From assembly GCF_001467615.1 (NCBI RefSeq), contig NZ_LNYA01000033.1, positions 156 to 64,155 of the forward strand: a stretch of 64,000 nucleotides of DNA, given 5' to 3'. Below the pieces are notes generated by a model. It had not been told where the DNA came from. It made no database searches and saw only the letters and a list, made by a program, of their open reading frames with translations. Of this stretch, positions 46,923 through 55,700 are shown piece after piece. The position numbers and the translations under genes are program-made. The number at the start of each line of letters is the position of its first letter. The first letter of the stretch is position 1. The stretch comes from Legionella erythra (GTDB taxonomy: Bacteria > Pseudomonadota > Gammaproteobacteria > Legionellales > Legionellaceae).

Positions 46923-47741
46923 TTAACTAAAATTAATCATGGAGTTTAGTTTATTGCTTAACGTTTCCGAGTTATTCAAAGATTCTAATTTATCGAGCAT
47001 TTCCTTGATTGGTCTATGATTTTTTAGTAAAGGATTAGCCCACAAAAACAAGATATCGTCATCAGCTAACACTTTTTGCACCATATCTGGTTTTTCTTCC
47101 AGTAAAATCTCTACAGCACAAGCCACTAACCATTTAGAGGTTGATAGCTCACCTTTTGCGATTTCCTCAATAGTTTTTGGCGCAATACTTTTATCTTTAC
47201 TAAAAAGCATCCTGGCTTTTTGGTGCAGTTTTTCTGATTTGTTATGAATGGATAATAATTCAGAGAATACCGCCTGTATTTTCAAGGAAACATCTGTTTT
47301 TACATTTTCTGATAATCCTAGTTGATTAAGCAGTGTCAGCGCGTGCTGTTTTTTGTCATCAGGAAGGCTTGCTGTCTTTATTTTAAGTTGCCCAATAGCG
47401 GCACTAATCATGGCATCATAAACATTTAAGTTGATGTGTTCCTCAAAGCATAGATTACATATTCCATCTACAGCATCGATAAAACTGCCAGGTAATCTGA
47501 TCCTAAAATCTTTTTGTTCGGATAGCGCCTTTGTAGAAAAGTAATGCTCAATAGCCGACATATTGTTCATGTAATGCTTTAATTCAATGGTTTCTTCTGG
47601 GCTTAATTTATCCCAGCCATCAAATTCATCGCAGTTATTTGCTTGAAATGAGCCATAAGTTGTTTTTTTATCTGCTGATTGCACATGAACTCTAGGTGGT
47701 TTATTCATGTTTGCCTTAACGGCAAATGATAATTTTTTCAT
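46923..47741 (-). CDS. Hypothetical plasmid protein (272 aa)
   Basis: AGGAG lies seven bases before the ATG. The N-terminus is basic (MKKLSFAVKANMNKPPRVHV), the rest helical with Leu/Lys/Glu. EAL-like or catalytic motifs are not seen; the last third (DDDILFLWANPLLKNHRP) has no known match to me. It stands between higBA and a second short gene on the same strand. Function unknown. Confidence 0.6.
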   Translation of the reverse strand: MKKLSFAVKANMNKPPRVHVQSADKKTTYGSFQANNCDEFDGWDKLSPEETIELKHYMNNMSAIEHYFSTKALSEQKDFRIRLPGSFIDAVDGICNLCFEEHINLNVYDAMISAAIGQLKIKTASLPDDKKQHALTLLNQLGLSENVKTDVSLKIQAVFSELLSIHNKSEKLHQKARMLFSKDKSIAPKTIEEIAKGELSTSKWLVACAVEILLEEKPDMVQKVLADDDILFLWANPLLKNHRPIKEMLDKLESLNNSETLSNKLNSMINFS

Positions 47742-47792
47742 GAAGCGACTCCTGTTGATAGCCTACTCCCATCATTGGGAGTAGGGCGCTAG

Positions 47793-48116
47793 TCAATATT
47801 TATAATCGGGTATTTTTTCTATTCTATTATCAATGAATTCAACCAGTTGATCGCAATAAACACCTTTCATCGGTTTATAGGGTATTACTGGCCACACCTG
47901 CATGTCTTGAAAATCTTTATTCAGGTAAAAGGATATAGTGTATAAGTCTTGCGCTTCATCCAACTCGATACAGACAAAACCACCTAAGTAACGCGCATGA
48001 ACTCTTATTGAGAGGGCTTTATCTGATAAAGCATACCATTTAGACACGCCCCACGACCAGACGATCGCTTTATTAGTGTGCAGCAATTGGTGTTGGATAA
48101 TTTCTGGAATAGTCAT
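47793..48116 (-). CDS. Hypothetical plasmid protein (107 aa)
   Basis: ATG with AGGAGA six bases upstream. Aromatic-rich (IVWSWGVSKWYALS, FYLNKDFQDMQVWPVIPYK), probably a compact alpha/beta protein. It diverges from the DUF932 gene, and the two leaders share an identical 21-base sequence. No family recognised. Confidence 0.6.
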   Translation of the reverse strand: MTIPEIIQHQLLHTNKAIVWSWGVSKWYALSDKALSIRVHARYLGGFVCIELDEAQDLYTISFYLNKDFQDMQVWPVIPYKPMKGVYCDQLVEFIDNRIEKIPDYKY

Positions 48117-48121
48117 GTGGC

Positions 48122-48300
48122 TCTCCTATGTTTTTACTATTGGTCATTAAGACAAGAACAGTATAACAAGAGCATCTTAAGATATCAATATTTATAATAA
48201 ATTAATTTTATAAACAATATTTATAAAATGAGTTGACATCAGATCGTTTTTTTGCGATACTGTATTTGTTCCTTGAGAACAATAGTAAAAACATAGGAGA
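48122..48300. promoter_or_regulatory. Divergent promoter region with identical leader sequences on both strands
   Basis: CAATAGTAAAAACATAGGAGA occurs at 48280-48300 (plus) and, reversed, at 48122-48142 (minus), a perfect 21-bp inverted repeat that ends in the ribosome site of each gene. Towards the plus gene TTGACA (48233-48238) and GATACT (48256-48261) form a likely promoter. The shared leader suggests common control at transcription start or translation. Confidence 0.65.
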
Positions 48301-48305
48301 ACAAC

Positions 48306-49109
48306 ATGTTACCAATATTATCAAAAGATAAATTATTCAAATTAGCGCCATCCATATTTACACAAGCCAGGTCTTATAAAACGAGTACCAAGTACTCACC
48401 CATTTCAACCGAGCAAATCATTGACAAATTAATGTCGGAAGGGTTTTTCCCTACTTGGGCAGCTCAGACCAAAAGCCAGAACCAAGAAGCGAAAGTATTT
48501 GCAAAACACATGCTCCGTTTTCAACGCCATGATGTCCTGCAAAATAATCAGGGGCTTTATCCCGAATTGGTTCTTATTAACTCTCATGATGGTTTGTCTT
48601 CTTATCGCTTAATGGCGGGTCTTTTTCGGGTTGTGTGCAGTAATGGAATGATCGCTGGACAAGCGTATAACGAAATTAGAATTAAACATCAGGGGGATGT
48701 TCTTGGGAATGTCATCGAAGGCACCTACAAGGTGATTGAGACAGCAAATAACATGCTTGATGTATCAGATGATATGGCTTCAATTCATTTGAATGACGAT
48801 GAAAAAATGATTTTTGCAGAGGCTGCTCATTCACTTAAATTTTCTGATGCTGAGGGAGGTATTATCGTTAATCCTAAGAGTTTATTGCAACCAAGGCGTT
48901 ATGTGGATCAAAAAGATAATGATCTGTTTACCGTGTTTAATGTTCTTCAAGAAAATTTAATTAAAGGCGGTATCCGTGGTCATCGTTTAAATAAATACGG
49001 TTATACCACTCGAACCAAAACCAGAGAAGTAAAAGCTATTGATCAAAATGTGAAATTAAATCGTGCGTTATGGACTCTTACTGAAAAAATGATGGAAATA
49101 AAAAGATAA
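48306..49109 (+). CDS. DUF932 domain protein
   Basis: 267 residues. RHDVLQNNQGLYPELVLINS (in part), SSYRLMAGLFRVVCSNGMIAG and IRIKHQG match DUF932, found on plasmids and phages and next to anti-defence genes or recombination proteins. The catalytic role is not known. AGGAGA before the ATG. Confidence 0.85.
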   Translation: MLPILSKDKLFKLAPSIFTQARSYKTSTKYSPISTEQIIDKLMSEGFFPTWAAQTKSQNQEAKVFAKHMLRFQRHDVLQNNQGLYPELVLINSHDGLSSYRLMAGLFRVVCSNGMIAGQAYNEIRIKHQGDVLGNVIEGTYKVIETANNMLDVSDDMASIHLNDDEKMIFAEAAHSLKFSDAEGGIIVNPKSLLQPRRYVDQKDNDLFTVFNVLQENLIKGGIRGHRLNKYGYTTRTKTREVKAIDQNVKLNRALWTLTEKMMEIKR

Positions 49110-49192
49110 TCAGACATGGATGAGCAAAGGGATATTCCTTTGTTCATCATTCCACGGATGACAAGCAAATCAATCAATTTTAAAGGACAATT

Positions 49193-49456
49193 ATGAAATT
49201 AAGATTATATCATGGACGCAATACCCCAGAACAAGAAATGGATGATTGGGGATTTGAAGGCGCAACCCTTAATGATGTTGATGGAATTATATGGACTTAT
49301 GGAGTACCAAGGATCTTTTTTGTTACTGAGAGTGCATTGAAGGAGGCCATGGATTTAACGGGGTGGGATGAATTAGGGGATGGTTTAGAAATGTGCGTTT
49401 ATGAGGATTTAATTAAAACCAAAGAGGGATACTTTGGAGATTGGGAATTACTTTGA
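49193..49456 (+). CDS. Hypothetical plasmid protein (87 aa)
   Basis: AAAGGACA before the ATG, 83 bp after the DUF932 gene, on the same strand. The product is acidic (LYHGRNTPEQEMDDWGFEG; CVYEDLIKTKEGYFGDWELL), a type of small protein often found beside DUF932 genes on plasmids. No function known. Confidence 0.65.
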   Translation: MKLRLYHGRNTPEQEMDDWGFEGATLNDVDGIIWTYGVPRIFFVTESALKEAMDLTGWDELGDGLEMCVYEDLIKTKEGYFGDWELL

Positions 49457-49476
49457 ATTGCAAGAGGTGTTTTTTG

Positions 49477-49758
49477 CTAGTCTTTATGCCTCATCTTGTT
49501 AGTTTTATAGCTTGAATATGCTTTGATAATTAATAGAATGTTGATTGATAAGATCACCAAATAATAAAAAATTTGGTGATCTAAAATTAGAACATCCAAT
49601 TTGTTAATGATTACAGTGAAAAAGCTCTTCATGTAAGAAAAAATAGCTTTACTATTTATCAGGAAAATAATGAATAAAAGTAACGCCACCTTCCGTTTAA
49701 TTAAAGAAAAACATAAGACTATAGAATGTGCTTTTATTTGAAGAGATCGAATATTCAT
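49477..49758 (-). CDS. Small membrane protein (93 aa)
   Basis: Two or three hydrophobic segments (VALLLFIIFLINSKAIFSYM; IFYYLVILSINILLIIKAY) and a basic tail. It starts two bases after the stop of the TrbI-like gene, so is part of that minus-strand operon. Ribosome site is weak. Unknown role. Confidence 0.5.
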   Translation of the reverse strand: MNIRSLQIKAHSIVLCFSLIKRKVALLLFIIFLINSKAIFSYMKSFFTVIINKLDVLILDHQIFYYLVILSINILLIIKAYSSYKTNKMRHKD

Positions 49759-49760
49759 TT

Positions 49761-50396
49761 TTAGGATAATACCCTACCTGACACAAGCGCGACTGCTTCT
49801 AAAGGTATGGTTTTCGACTCATCAGCACACTTTATCTCGCTAATTTTTGCGACTATTTTCCCTGATTTATAATCAGTTTTTAAAATGGAATCAGAGATTG
49901 CGGTGCACGAAATGGAGTTGATATTTATTTTAAACTGTAATTGATTAGGACTATCAGAATCATGAAAGGGAGCGATGACAAATGCACTAAAAATTTTGCC
50001 CATAGGTATGGATTTTGATTCCTTAATCTCCGGTGTTGAAAATTTAAATTTTTTGATGACTACAACTTCCCCCATCTTGCTTGATGGCACATAAATTTTT
50101 TTTGATTCTGAGGTGATTTCTTTTTTATGTTCAGACAGTAATTTGAGAGACTCATTCTTATTAATAAAAGCGACAGGGATGAACCAATCCATAATAGCAA
50201 TTACTGCCTTATCCAAAAAAGTTGGCTCAACACCTCGAGTTTTCGCGGCAAGTTCGGATAACTCTTTTATAGTAATATAGGTTTGTTTTTCTTTCTGCTC
50301 TAGTTTTGATTGCACTGAATAAGTGTGAAAAATAAATATGCTAATAATAGCTATTGGTACTATGTATTTATACATATTTTTAATACTGTTTTTCAC
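49761..50396 (-). CDS. Membrane-anchored protein, TrbI/VirB10-like C-terminus (weak)
   Basis: 211 residues from the GTG at 50396 (AAGGA eight bases upstream); the frame is open to an ATG at 50462, but that would overlap the previous gene. One N-terminal membrane segment (IVPIAIISIFIFHTY), then a coiled region, then a beta-rich domain (SIPMGKIFSAFVIAPFHDS; QFKININSISCTAI) that resembles in pattern the VirB10/TrbI periplasmic domain. The preceding gene resembles DUF2274, which sits next to trbI in IncP-like systems. The protein is shorter than VirB10, so the match may be only structural. Confidence 0.45.
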   Translation of the reverse strand: MKNSIKNMYKYIVPIAIISIFIFHTYSVQSKLEQKEKQTYITIKELSELAAKTRGVEPTFLDKAVIAIMDWFIPVAFINKNESLKLLSEHKKEITSESKKIYVPSSKMGEVVVIKKFKFSTPEIKESKSIPMGKIFSAFVIAPFHDSDSPNQLQFKININSISCTAISDSILKTDYKSGKIVAKISEIKCADESKTIPLEAVALVSGRVLS

Positions 50397-50419
50397 TCGA
50401 ATATCCTTTTTAAAATTAA

Positions 50420-50629
50420 TTATGCAAAAGTTAATTTTTTCTCTTTTCTGTGTTGTTTCCACTCTTTGTCTTTAGAGAAAATCATCATGGATGATTCTTC
50501 AAAAAAATGGCTAATGTTATCGATACCAGCCCATAAGCAGTATTCTTTTATCTCTGAGTAAATATCTTTGCTGATTTCGATCTTGAGTTTTTCAGTTTCA
50601 GGTGCTTTTCTTGCGCTGATTAAAGCCAT
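50420..50629 (-). CDS. Small RHH-like protein (DUF2274-like, weak)
   Basis: 69 residues, GAGG before the ATG. KLKIEISKDIYSEIKEYC looks like the strand and first helix of a ribbon-helix-helix protein; IDNISHFFEESSMMIFSKDK resembles the second half of DUF2274 proteins found with trbI in conjugative systems. It could be a transfer-gene regulator. Second gene of a four-gene minus-strand set. Confidence 0.5.
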   Translation of the reverse strand: MALISARKAPETEKLKIEISKDIYSEIKEYCLWAGIDNISHFFEESSMMIFSKDKEWKQHRKEKKLTFA

Positions 50630-50664
50630 AATAAATCCTCAATTTAATATCAAAATTAGTATTG

Positions 50665-50967
50665 TTAATAGCGATTGTTAAATGGATCATAACTGCTGCT
50701 ATTATACGTTGAATAACGATGATAATCATTATTCCAATAATTGTCTCTATCGGATGCACTGGAACCAAAAGAATTTCCCATGCTGTCTAAAGCTCCAATC
50801 ATTGGTAATCCTGTAGCAGGATTAATTTCTGTATTATTTGATTTGGAGCAAGAACGAAAAGAATTCTGTTTAGCATACTTTGCTTTTTCATTTTCAGTCC
50901 ATTCGCTATATGGTCGAAAATGAATGATTTTAGCAATTTTTTTCAGAATTGTTTTTAATATGCCCAT
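50665..50967 (-). CDS. Small plasmid protein with NPATGLPM motif
   Basis: 100 residues from ATG 50967 (AGGGA ten bases upstream); the open frame extends 57 bases further without a ribosome site. Basic N-terminus (GILKTILKKIAKIIHF), middle NPATGLPM, and an Asn/Ser/Tyr-rich tail. The NPATGLPM motif is seen in small plasmid or secretion-linked proteins, function unknown. Confidence 0.55.
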   Translation of the reverse strand: MGILKTILKKIAKIIHFRPYSEWTENEKAKYAKQNSFRSCSKSNNTEINPATGLPMIGALDSMGNSFGSSASDRDNYWNNDYHRYSTYNSSSYDPFNNRY

Positions 50968-51427
50968 GATATAAATATCCCTGTTCAGTGACACGATTAT
51001 AGATAAGAGAATCCAACGAATCACAAGTACGCAATTATTATTGCGCTTTCCAAAATATTAATTTAAATAAACTATACTAAAATGGCCAGTGAAACACACA
51101 AAAAAAGCAAAACCAAATAAAAAAGAACACACCCCTCGCAATGGTCATTGCCTAAAACATTTTCTTTATTATTCATATAGTTAACCATGATTTGGCATTT
51201 TTAATTTGATTAGCACCTCAATTGCTCATGGGTGTTGATACACTCTTATATATTAATCAATAAGTTAAAATAAATCAACACCCAATCCACACCTATTTCT
51301 TGATATAAATAAGTCTTTAAATAGCCAATAGACACCTATTCCACACCCACTATTAAATGATACAATTCTATAAAACCATTGAAAACCGATGTGCGGAATG
51401 TTCATTATCAGTTAAATAGAGGAATTT
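50968..51427. other. Candidate oriT region upstream of the TraM-like gene
   Basis: About 460 bp without a gene between divergent operons. It holds a perfect inverted repeat TGGGTGTTGAT (51229-51239) / ATCAACACCCA (51274-51284) and two further ACACC-type words (CCACACCTA near 51288, CCACACCCA near 51341). In F-like plasmids oriT lies just upstream of traM and contains relaxase, IHF and TraM sites. That position, and these repeats, make this the best oriT candidate, but no nick site can be named. Confidence 0.5.
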
Positions 51428-51796
51428 ATGCCAAAGGCTTATTGTTATCTAAATCAAAAAACAATCGACCAGCTCGAATCAATAAAAAAAGATGAAGGAC
51501 ATGATTCATCATCTCAAACCATGAAAGAAATAATTGAATTAGGGATTAAGGTTTATCTCCATAACAAAGAGAATCTAGCGGTGAGTGAGGATGAAAAAAG
51601 ACGCTTGGAAAAAGAAGAGGAATTGAATCGGCAACACACAACTCATCTGTTAAGATTGCTTGCAGTCAGTGCGGATATTTTTCGTTGCGTTTACGATAAA
51701 AACAAACTTCCAGAAGGATCAATCAATGCAGATGATCATATCGCGTCACTTAAGAAGAAAGTAGATAATTTTGTTGATGGCTATATTAATAACTAA
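51428..51796 (+). CDS. traM: TraM-like relaxosome protein
   Basis: 122 residues, GAGGAA before the ATG. MPKAYCYLNQKTIDQLESIK and the following EIIELGIKVYLHNKEN align in pattern with the N-terminal RHH domain of F TraM (MPRIQTYVNN.., LELGLRVYM), and a helical C-terminal part with KKVDNFVDGYI follows. TraM binds near oriT and touches TraD, linking the relaxosome to the pore. The repeat-rich region upstream and TraD/TraI downstream fit. Family call rests on length, pattern and place. Confidence 0.65.
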   Translation: MPKAYCYLNQKTIDQLESIKKDEGHDSSSQTMKEIIELGIKVYLHNKENLAVSEDEKRRLEKEEELNRQHTTHLLRLLAVSADIFRCVYDKNKLPEGSINADDHIASLKKKVDNFVDGYINN

Positions 51797-51893
51797 GTTA
51801 TTATAATGATTCTGCGAGTTAATATAATAGCAACTGAACTGTTTAATAAGGGTTTCCATAGTGAAACCCTTAAGTGTTGTGTCACACATCAGT

Positions 51894-52652
51894 TTAGTTT
51901 TTTAACTGCCTCCTTTTTATTTGAAAACCTACAATAAAAACTAAATGAAGAAATAATAATATGATTGGTAGTGCATAAATAATTTCAATTTCAGCACTAT
52001 TTAAAAGCCCAATTTTTCTTGGAAAAAAGCTTAGTAAGCTGTAAATTAACATAATTGCTGATGCAAAAAATAAAGTGTATTTTGTATGGTTTTCATTGAG
52101 AAAAAGACCTAACAAAGCGTAAATCAATGAAAATACAAATCCATATATGCTGATAAACAAGATTAAAAATGGCCAAAAAGCTCTAAGATCACTATTATTT
52201 AAATCCATCATTAAAGATAAAAATCCTGCCAATAAAAATGATGTGGATATCAGGAATAAATCAGTTTTAAAAGCCTCTTTTTTCGTCATTACAGAACTAT
52301 TCAATAAGAAGATTTTATTGTTTTTATATGACCAATAAATGAATGCCATCACCAAAGGAAACGTCATAAATACCCCTTCTAAAGTCACACTAAACTTATA
52401 GGTCTGATATTCCATGGTTAAGGTTCCTGATAAGTAACAGACAATAATTAGCCATGTGTATCTGTTTATTTCCTTTAAGCCTTTTATAATTTTTTTAGAA
52501 AAAAGCAACATAATAAAGAGAGCAAGCATAATGATAACAGGTACATCAATGGGCGCCGTCATTAAGAGCCGATTAAATGACCAATTCATCATAAAAAATG
52601 TACCGATTAAAGCGAAAATAAATGCAATAAAAACATGAACTGTATCGCGCAT
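51894..52652 (-). CDS. Polytopic membrane protein of unknown function
   Basis: 252 residues from ATG 52652 (GAGG six bases upstream; an ATG four codons earlier lacks one). Seven to eight membrane segments spread over the full length with short basic loops. No transporter motif recognised. It is located downstream of traI on the same strand and may be a late gene of the transfer operon. Confidence 0.6.
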   Translation of the reverse strand: MRDTVHVFIAFIFALIGTFFMMNWSFNRLLMTAPIDVPVIIMLALFIMLLFSKKIIKGLKEINRYTWLIIVCYLSGTLTMEYQTYKFSVTLEGVFMTFPLVMAFIYWSYKNNKIFLLNSSVMTKKEAFKTDLFLISTSFLLAGFLSLMMDLNNSDLRAFWPFLILFISIYGFVFSLIYALLGLFLNENHTKYTLFFASAIMLIYSLLSFFPRKIGLLNSAEIEIIYALPIILLFLHLVFIVGFQIKRRQLKN

Positions 52653-52670
52653 AATAAACCTCATTTGATG

Positions 52671-52751
52671 TCAATTTTGGATTAGTTGCATGATGAACTC
52701 TATGGCAATAGCTATTATTAATAGACCAAGAACAACATCAATCAACTCCAT
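52671..52751 (-). CDS. Possible tiny membrane peptide (26 aa)
   Basis: ATG 52751 to TGA 52671 gives one hydrophobic helix (LIDVVLGLLIIAIAIEFIM). It lies six bases after the traI stop and 18 bases before the next gene on the same strand. There is no good ribosome site; it would need coupling to traI. Low certainty. Confidence 0.25.
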   Translation of the reverse strand: MELIDVVLGLLIIAIAIEFIMQLIQN

Positions 52752-52757
52752 CTAAGA

Positions 52758-55700
52758 CTAATAAATTTCCATTTCCTCTCGTTGTAACGTTCTTATTTTT
52801 TCAATGGATTGATTTTTGTTTTCAGGTATTTCTATTTTTAATTGTCGTGAAATGTTCTCAAGACACTTCTTGATTTGGTCTTCATTCACATCGATTTTAT
52901 TAGTGGCTCCAAGTATTTTATCAATACTTACCGCTTTGTTTAATGTATCAACAACCCCTTGTACTCCACTGGATTTATTCACATCATTAAAGTCTTTTTC
53001 CCGTATTGGTATGGAAATTTCCACGGTCTTTCCATTCTGCTTTAATCGTTCAATAGTGAGAATTATTGCTTTGTCATCTTTAATAGGTTTACCATCATTA
53101 TCAAGACAAAGAACCACTTTATTCGTAAGTAACGCCATATCAATGTTAGGGAAGTTTTCCTTGCCAAGGGTGGCTATAACCCGTTCATTATGCACTGCAT
53201 CTCGAACACTTAATCCTGTTACAACCCCTTCTGCAAGGTAGGTGACACTTTCTTTTCCATGGCCTTCGCTTAGGATAACCCCAGATCCTGCTTTTGAACC
53301 ATAAGATTTCTTATCCTTCATGTTCATTATTGGTTTATTCGCTGTTTCTTTATCCAGGTATATTGCCTCTACAGCGACTACGTTATTGTCTTTGTCCCGC
53401 GCAATATTTAATAAAGCTGGCCTGTATTTTACTTCCTCCGTACTCTTGGTATATACCCGATGATGAAAACGAATATTCTCACCGGAAATATTGTGAATTC
53501 CTCTTATTTCTTTCAAATATTTTTCTGCAATCGTACCTATTATAGGTTTTGATTCACGCGCTAATTGCAGACCATAATCTTCGGTCTTACTCTTTTTATT
53601 ATCTATTTTTTCTTTAAATTCACTAGGTTTTTTACTCATCACTTTAATGCTTCCTTTTAAATCATCGCCTGTTACTTTTGCCGCATATTCAAGACTTTCT
53701 TTAAAATTAAGATTCAATGTTTTTTGAATTAAATGAAGCATATTTCCTTTATCAAGGGTTTCAAAGTTATACCATGTTCCTCGTTTTTCCCCACTTAAAC
53801 AAAAGCTTAAACTACCGTTTGTTCCGTAACGATATTCATTTTTTGAAGAAAGTGCTCTATTCGGTTCCCCGAGCAACGATACGATGACCAATTCAGCATG
53901 ATGCGATAAATTTTGGGCGATTACCTTTGCGTCATACTGGACTGTTTTTTCCTTTATTATGGGATTGGTAGGTGCAGTCTTTGGTATAACTAGGGGGCTT
54001 GTGACTGTCTTTGTTTTGATGTCTTTATTAAGGCGATTTAAAGCTTCCAAGGCTGAGGTTTTTTCCGGGGTAACACGCAGTTGTTTTTGCAATTTCTTAT
54101 AGTTATCCGTGTAAATCATGGCATGCATCGAGCCACGTGTTGCCATGATGTAGAACGAACGCAAATGATTTACCTTAGCATTTCTTGTTTCGGCAACTCC
54201 TATGACAAAAGGAGATGAGGCACCCTGAATCGAATAACTGGTGGCCGTATAACTATAGTCCCAATGAGAATCCTTCATCTCCTTTTTGTGTAACACATGA
54301 GTTGCTCCACTGCTGTCTTTTACTGTAAAAGACTCATCCTGTACATCAGTCACTTGCGCCCGTTCATTAGCAAAACGTCCTAAAGATTTATCGGATTTTT
54401 TAAAATGAATTTTTTCACCGACAGAGATTTTTCCTGGCTTTGATTGAAATAATTCGATTTTCCAATCCTTATTTTCTTTTTCAGGTACAAATACTGATTT
54501 ATTTCCTTTGGTATCATTTAAAACGACTACCTTGGCCGATTCATCCACAGAAACCACTTTGAAATATTGATCCCCCTTTTTTAAAAAATACTCCCCATCT
54601 TTTTTTAAACAGTCACGATAAGTTTCACAATAATAAAGCTCTGCGGTGGTATAGTTCGTACTTAATAATCGAGGGAATGATTTATTATCAGAGCCTAGAG
54701 AGGATTCTTCCATCAGAGCATCCCGTATAAGAGTGTTTGCAATCTCTCTTTTTTTATTTTCATGAATAATAACAATGGTCTTATCACGACATGCAGGGGT
54801 ACGGGATAAATAGTCCCCTACTGCCATTTCAATGGGGCTATTGTGTTTTAATTGCTCTAAAGGAGTTTCATTAGCCTCTTGTTTTGAAGGTTCGTGTTGG
54901 TGCCTATCATCCTTTTTACCTGTTTCCATAACGGAGCATTTAATTTCATGATAAGGACTGTCTTCTCTATTTCGTTCAATGGAAACTAAGGGTAGGGCTG
55001 CTAATTGAGCTAAAGCCTTGTCTGTATCCCCGCCAATCAAGGTTTCAATGGCTTTTTTATAACCTACTACTTGCTGCCTTACCAGCTCGTCCATAATGGC
55101 CACCCTAATGCTGCCCTCCTGCATCAATATCTTGCTTGGTTTTCCGCTCTCAATACTCTGATGTTGACTGATATCGCCCAGTAAAGCGCAACGAGCACCT
55201 GAATCTTTAATTTTTTGGACTAAGCTTGCGCAGTCTCGATTGGATACCATCGATGATTCATCGAGAAGTAGCAGTGAATTATTGGTTAATGTAGGCTCTT
55301 GTTCTTGCTCAATAAGAAAACTTTTTAGGGTTTGTGCCTGAATACCTAATGCTTTCATTTCCTTCACCGCCTGATGCGTTGGTGCTACTGCAACGATATC
55401 AAAGCCACCGGGTACCATTGATTTTGCATGTTCAATGGTATCAATGGCCGTTCGATTCATGGTTGTTTTACCCGTTCCTGCATAGCCCTGAATCATAATG
55501 AATTGATCCGCTGTAGTGGTGATTAACTCACAGGCTTCTTTTTGTCCTTTTGTAAGATTTGCCTGTTCTAATTGGCTGCGCGCCTCATCACTACTCATCA
55601 ACGGTTTAAGCGTGTTAATTCCTGCCTTAACTGTATTAATAATCGATTCTTCAAAAACCACCGCTTCTTTGGTAGTCAATAAATTCTGCCTTCCAGAAAT

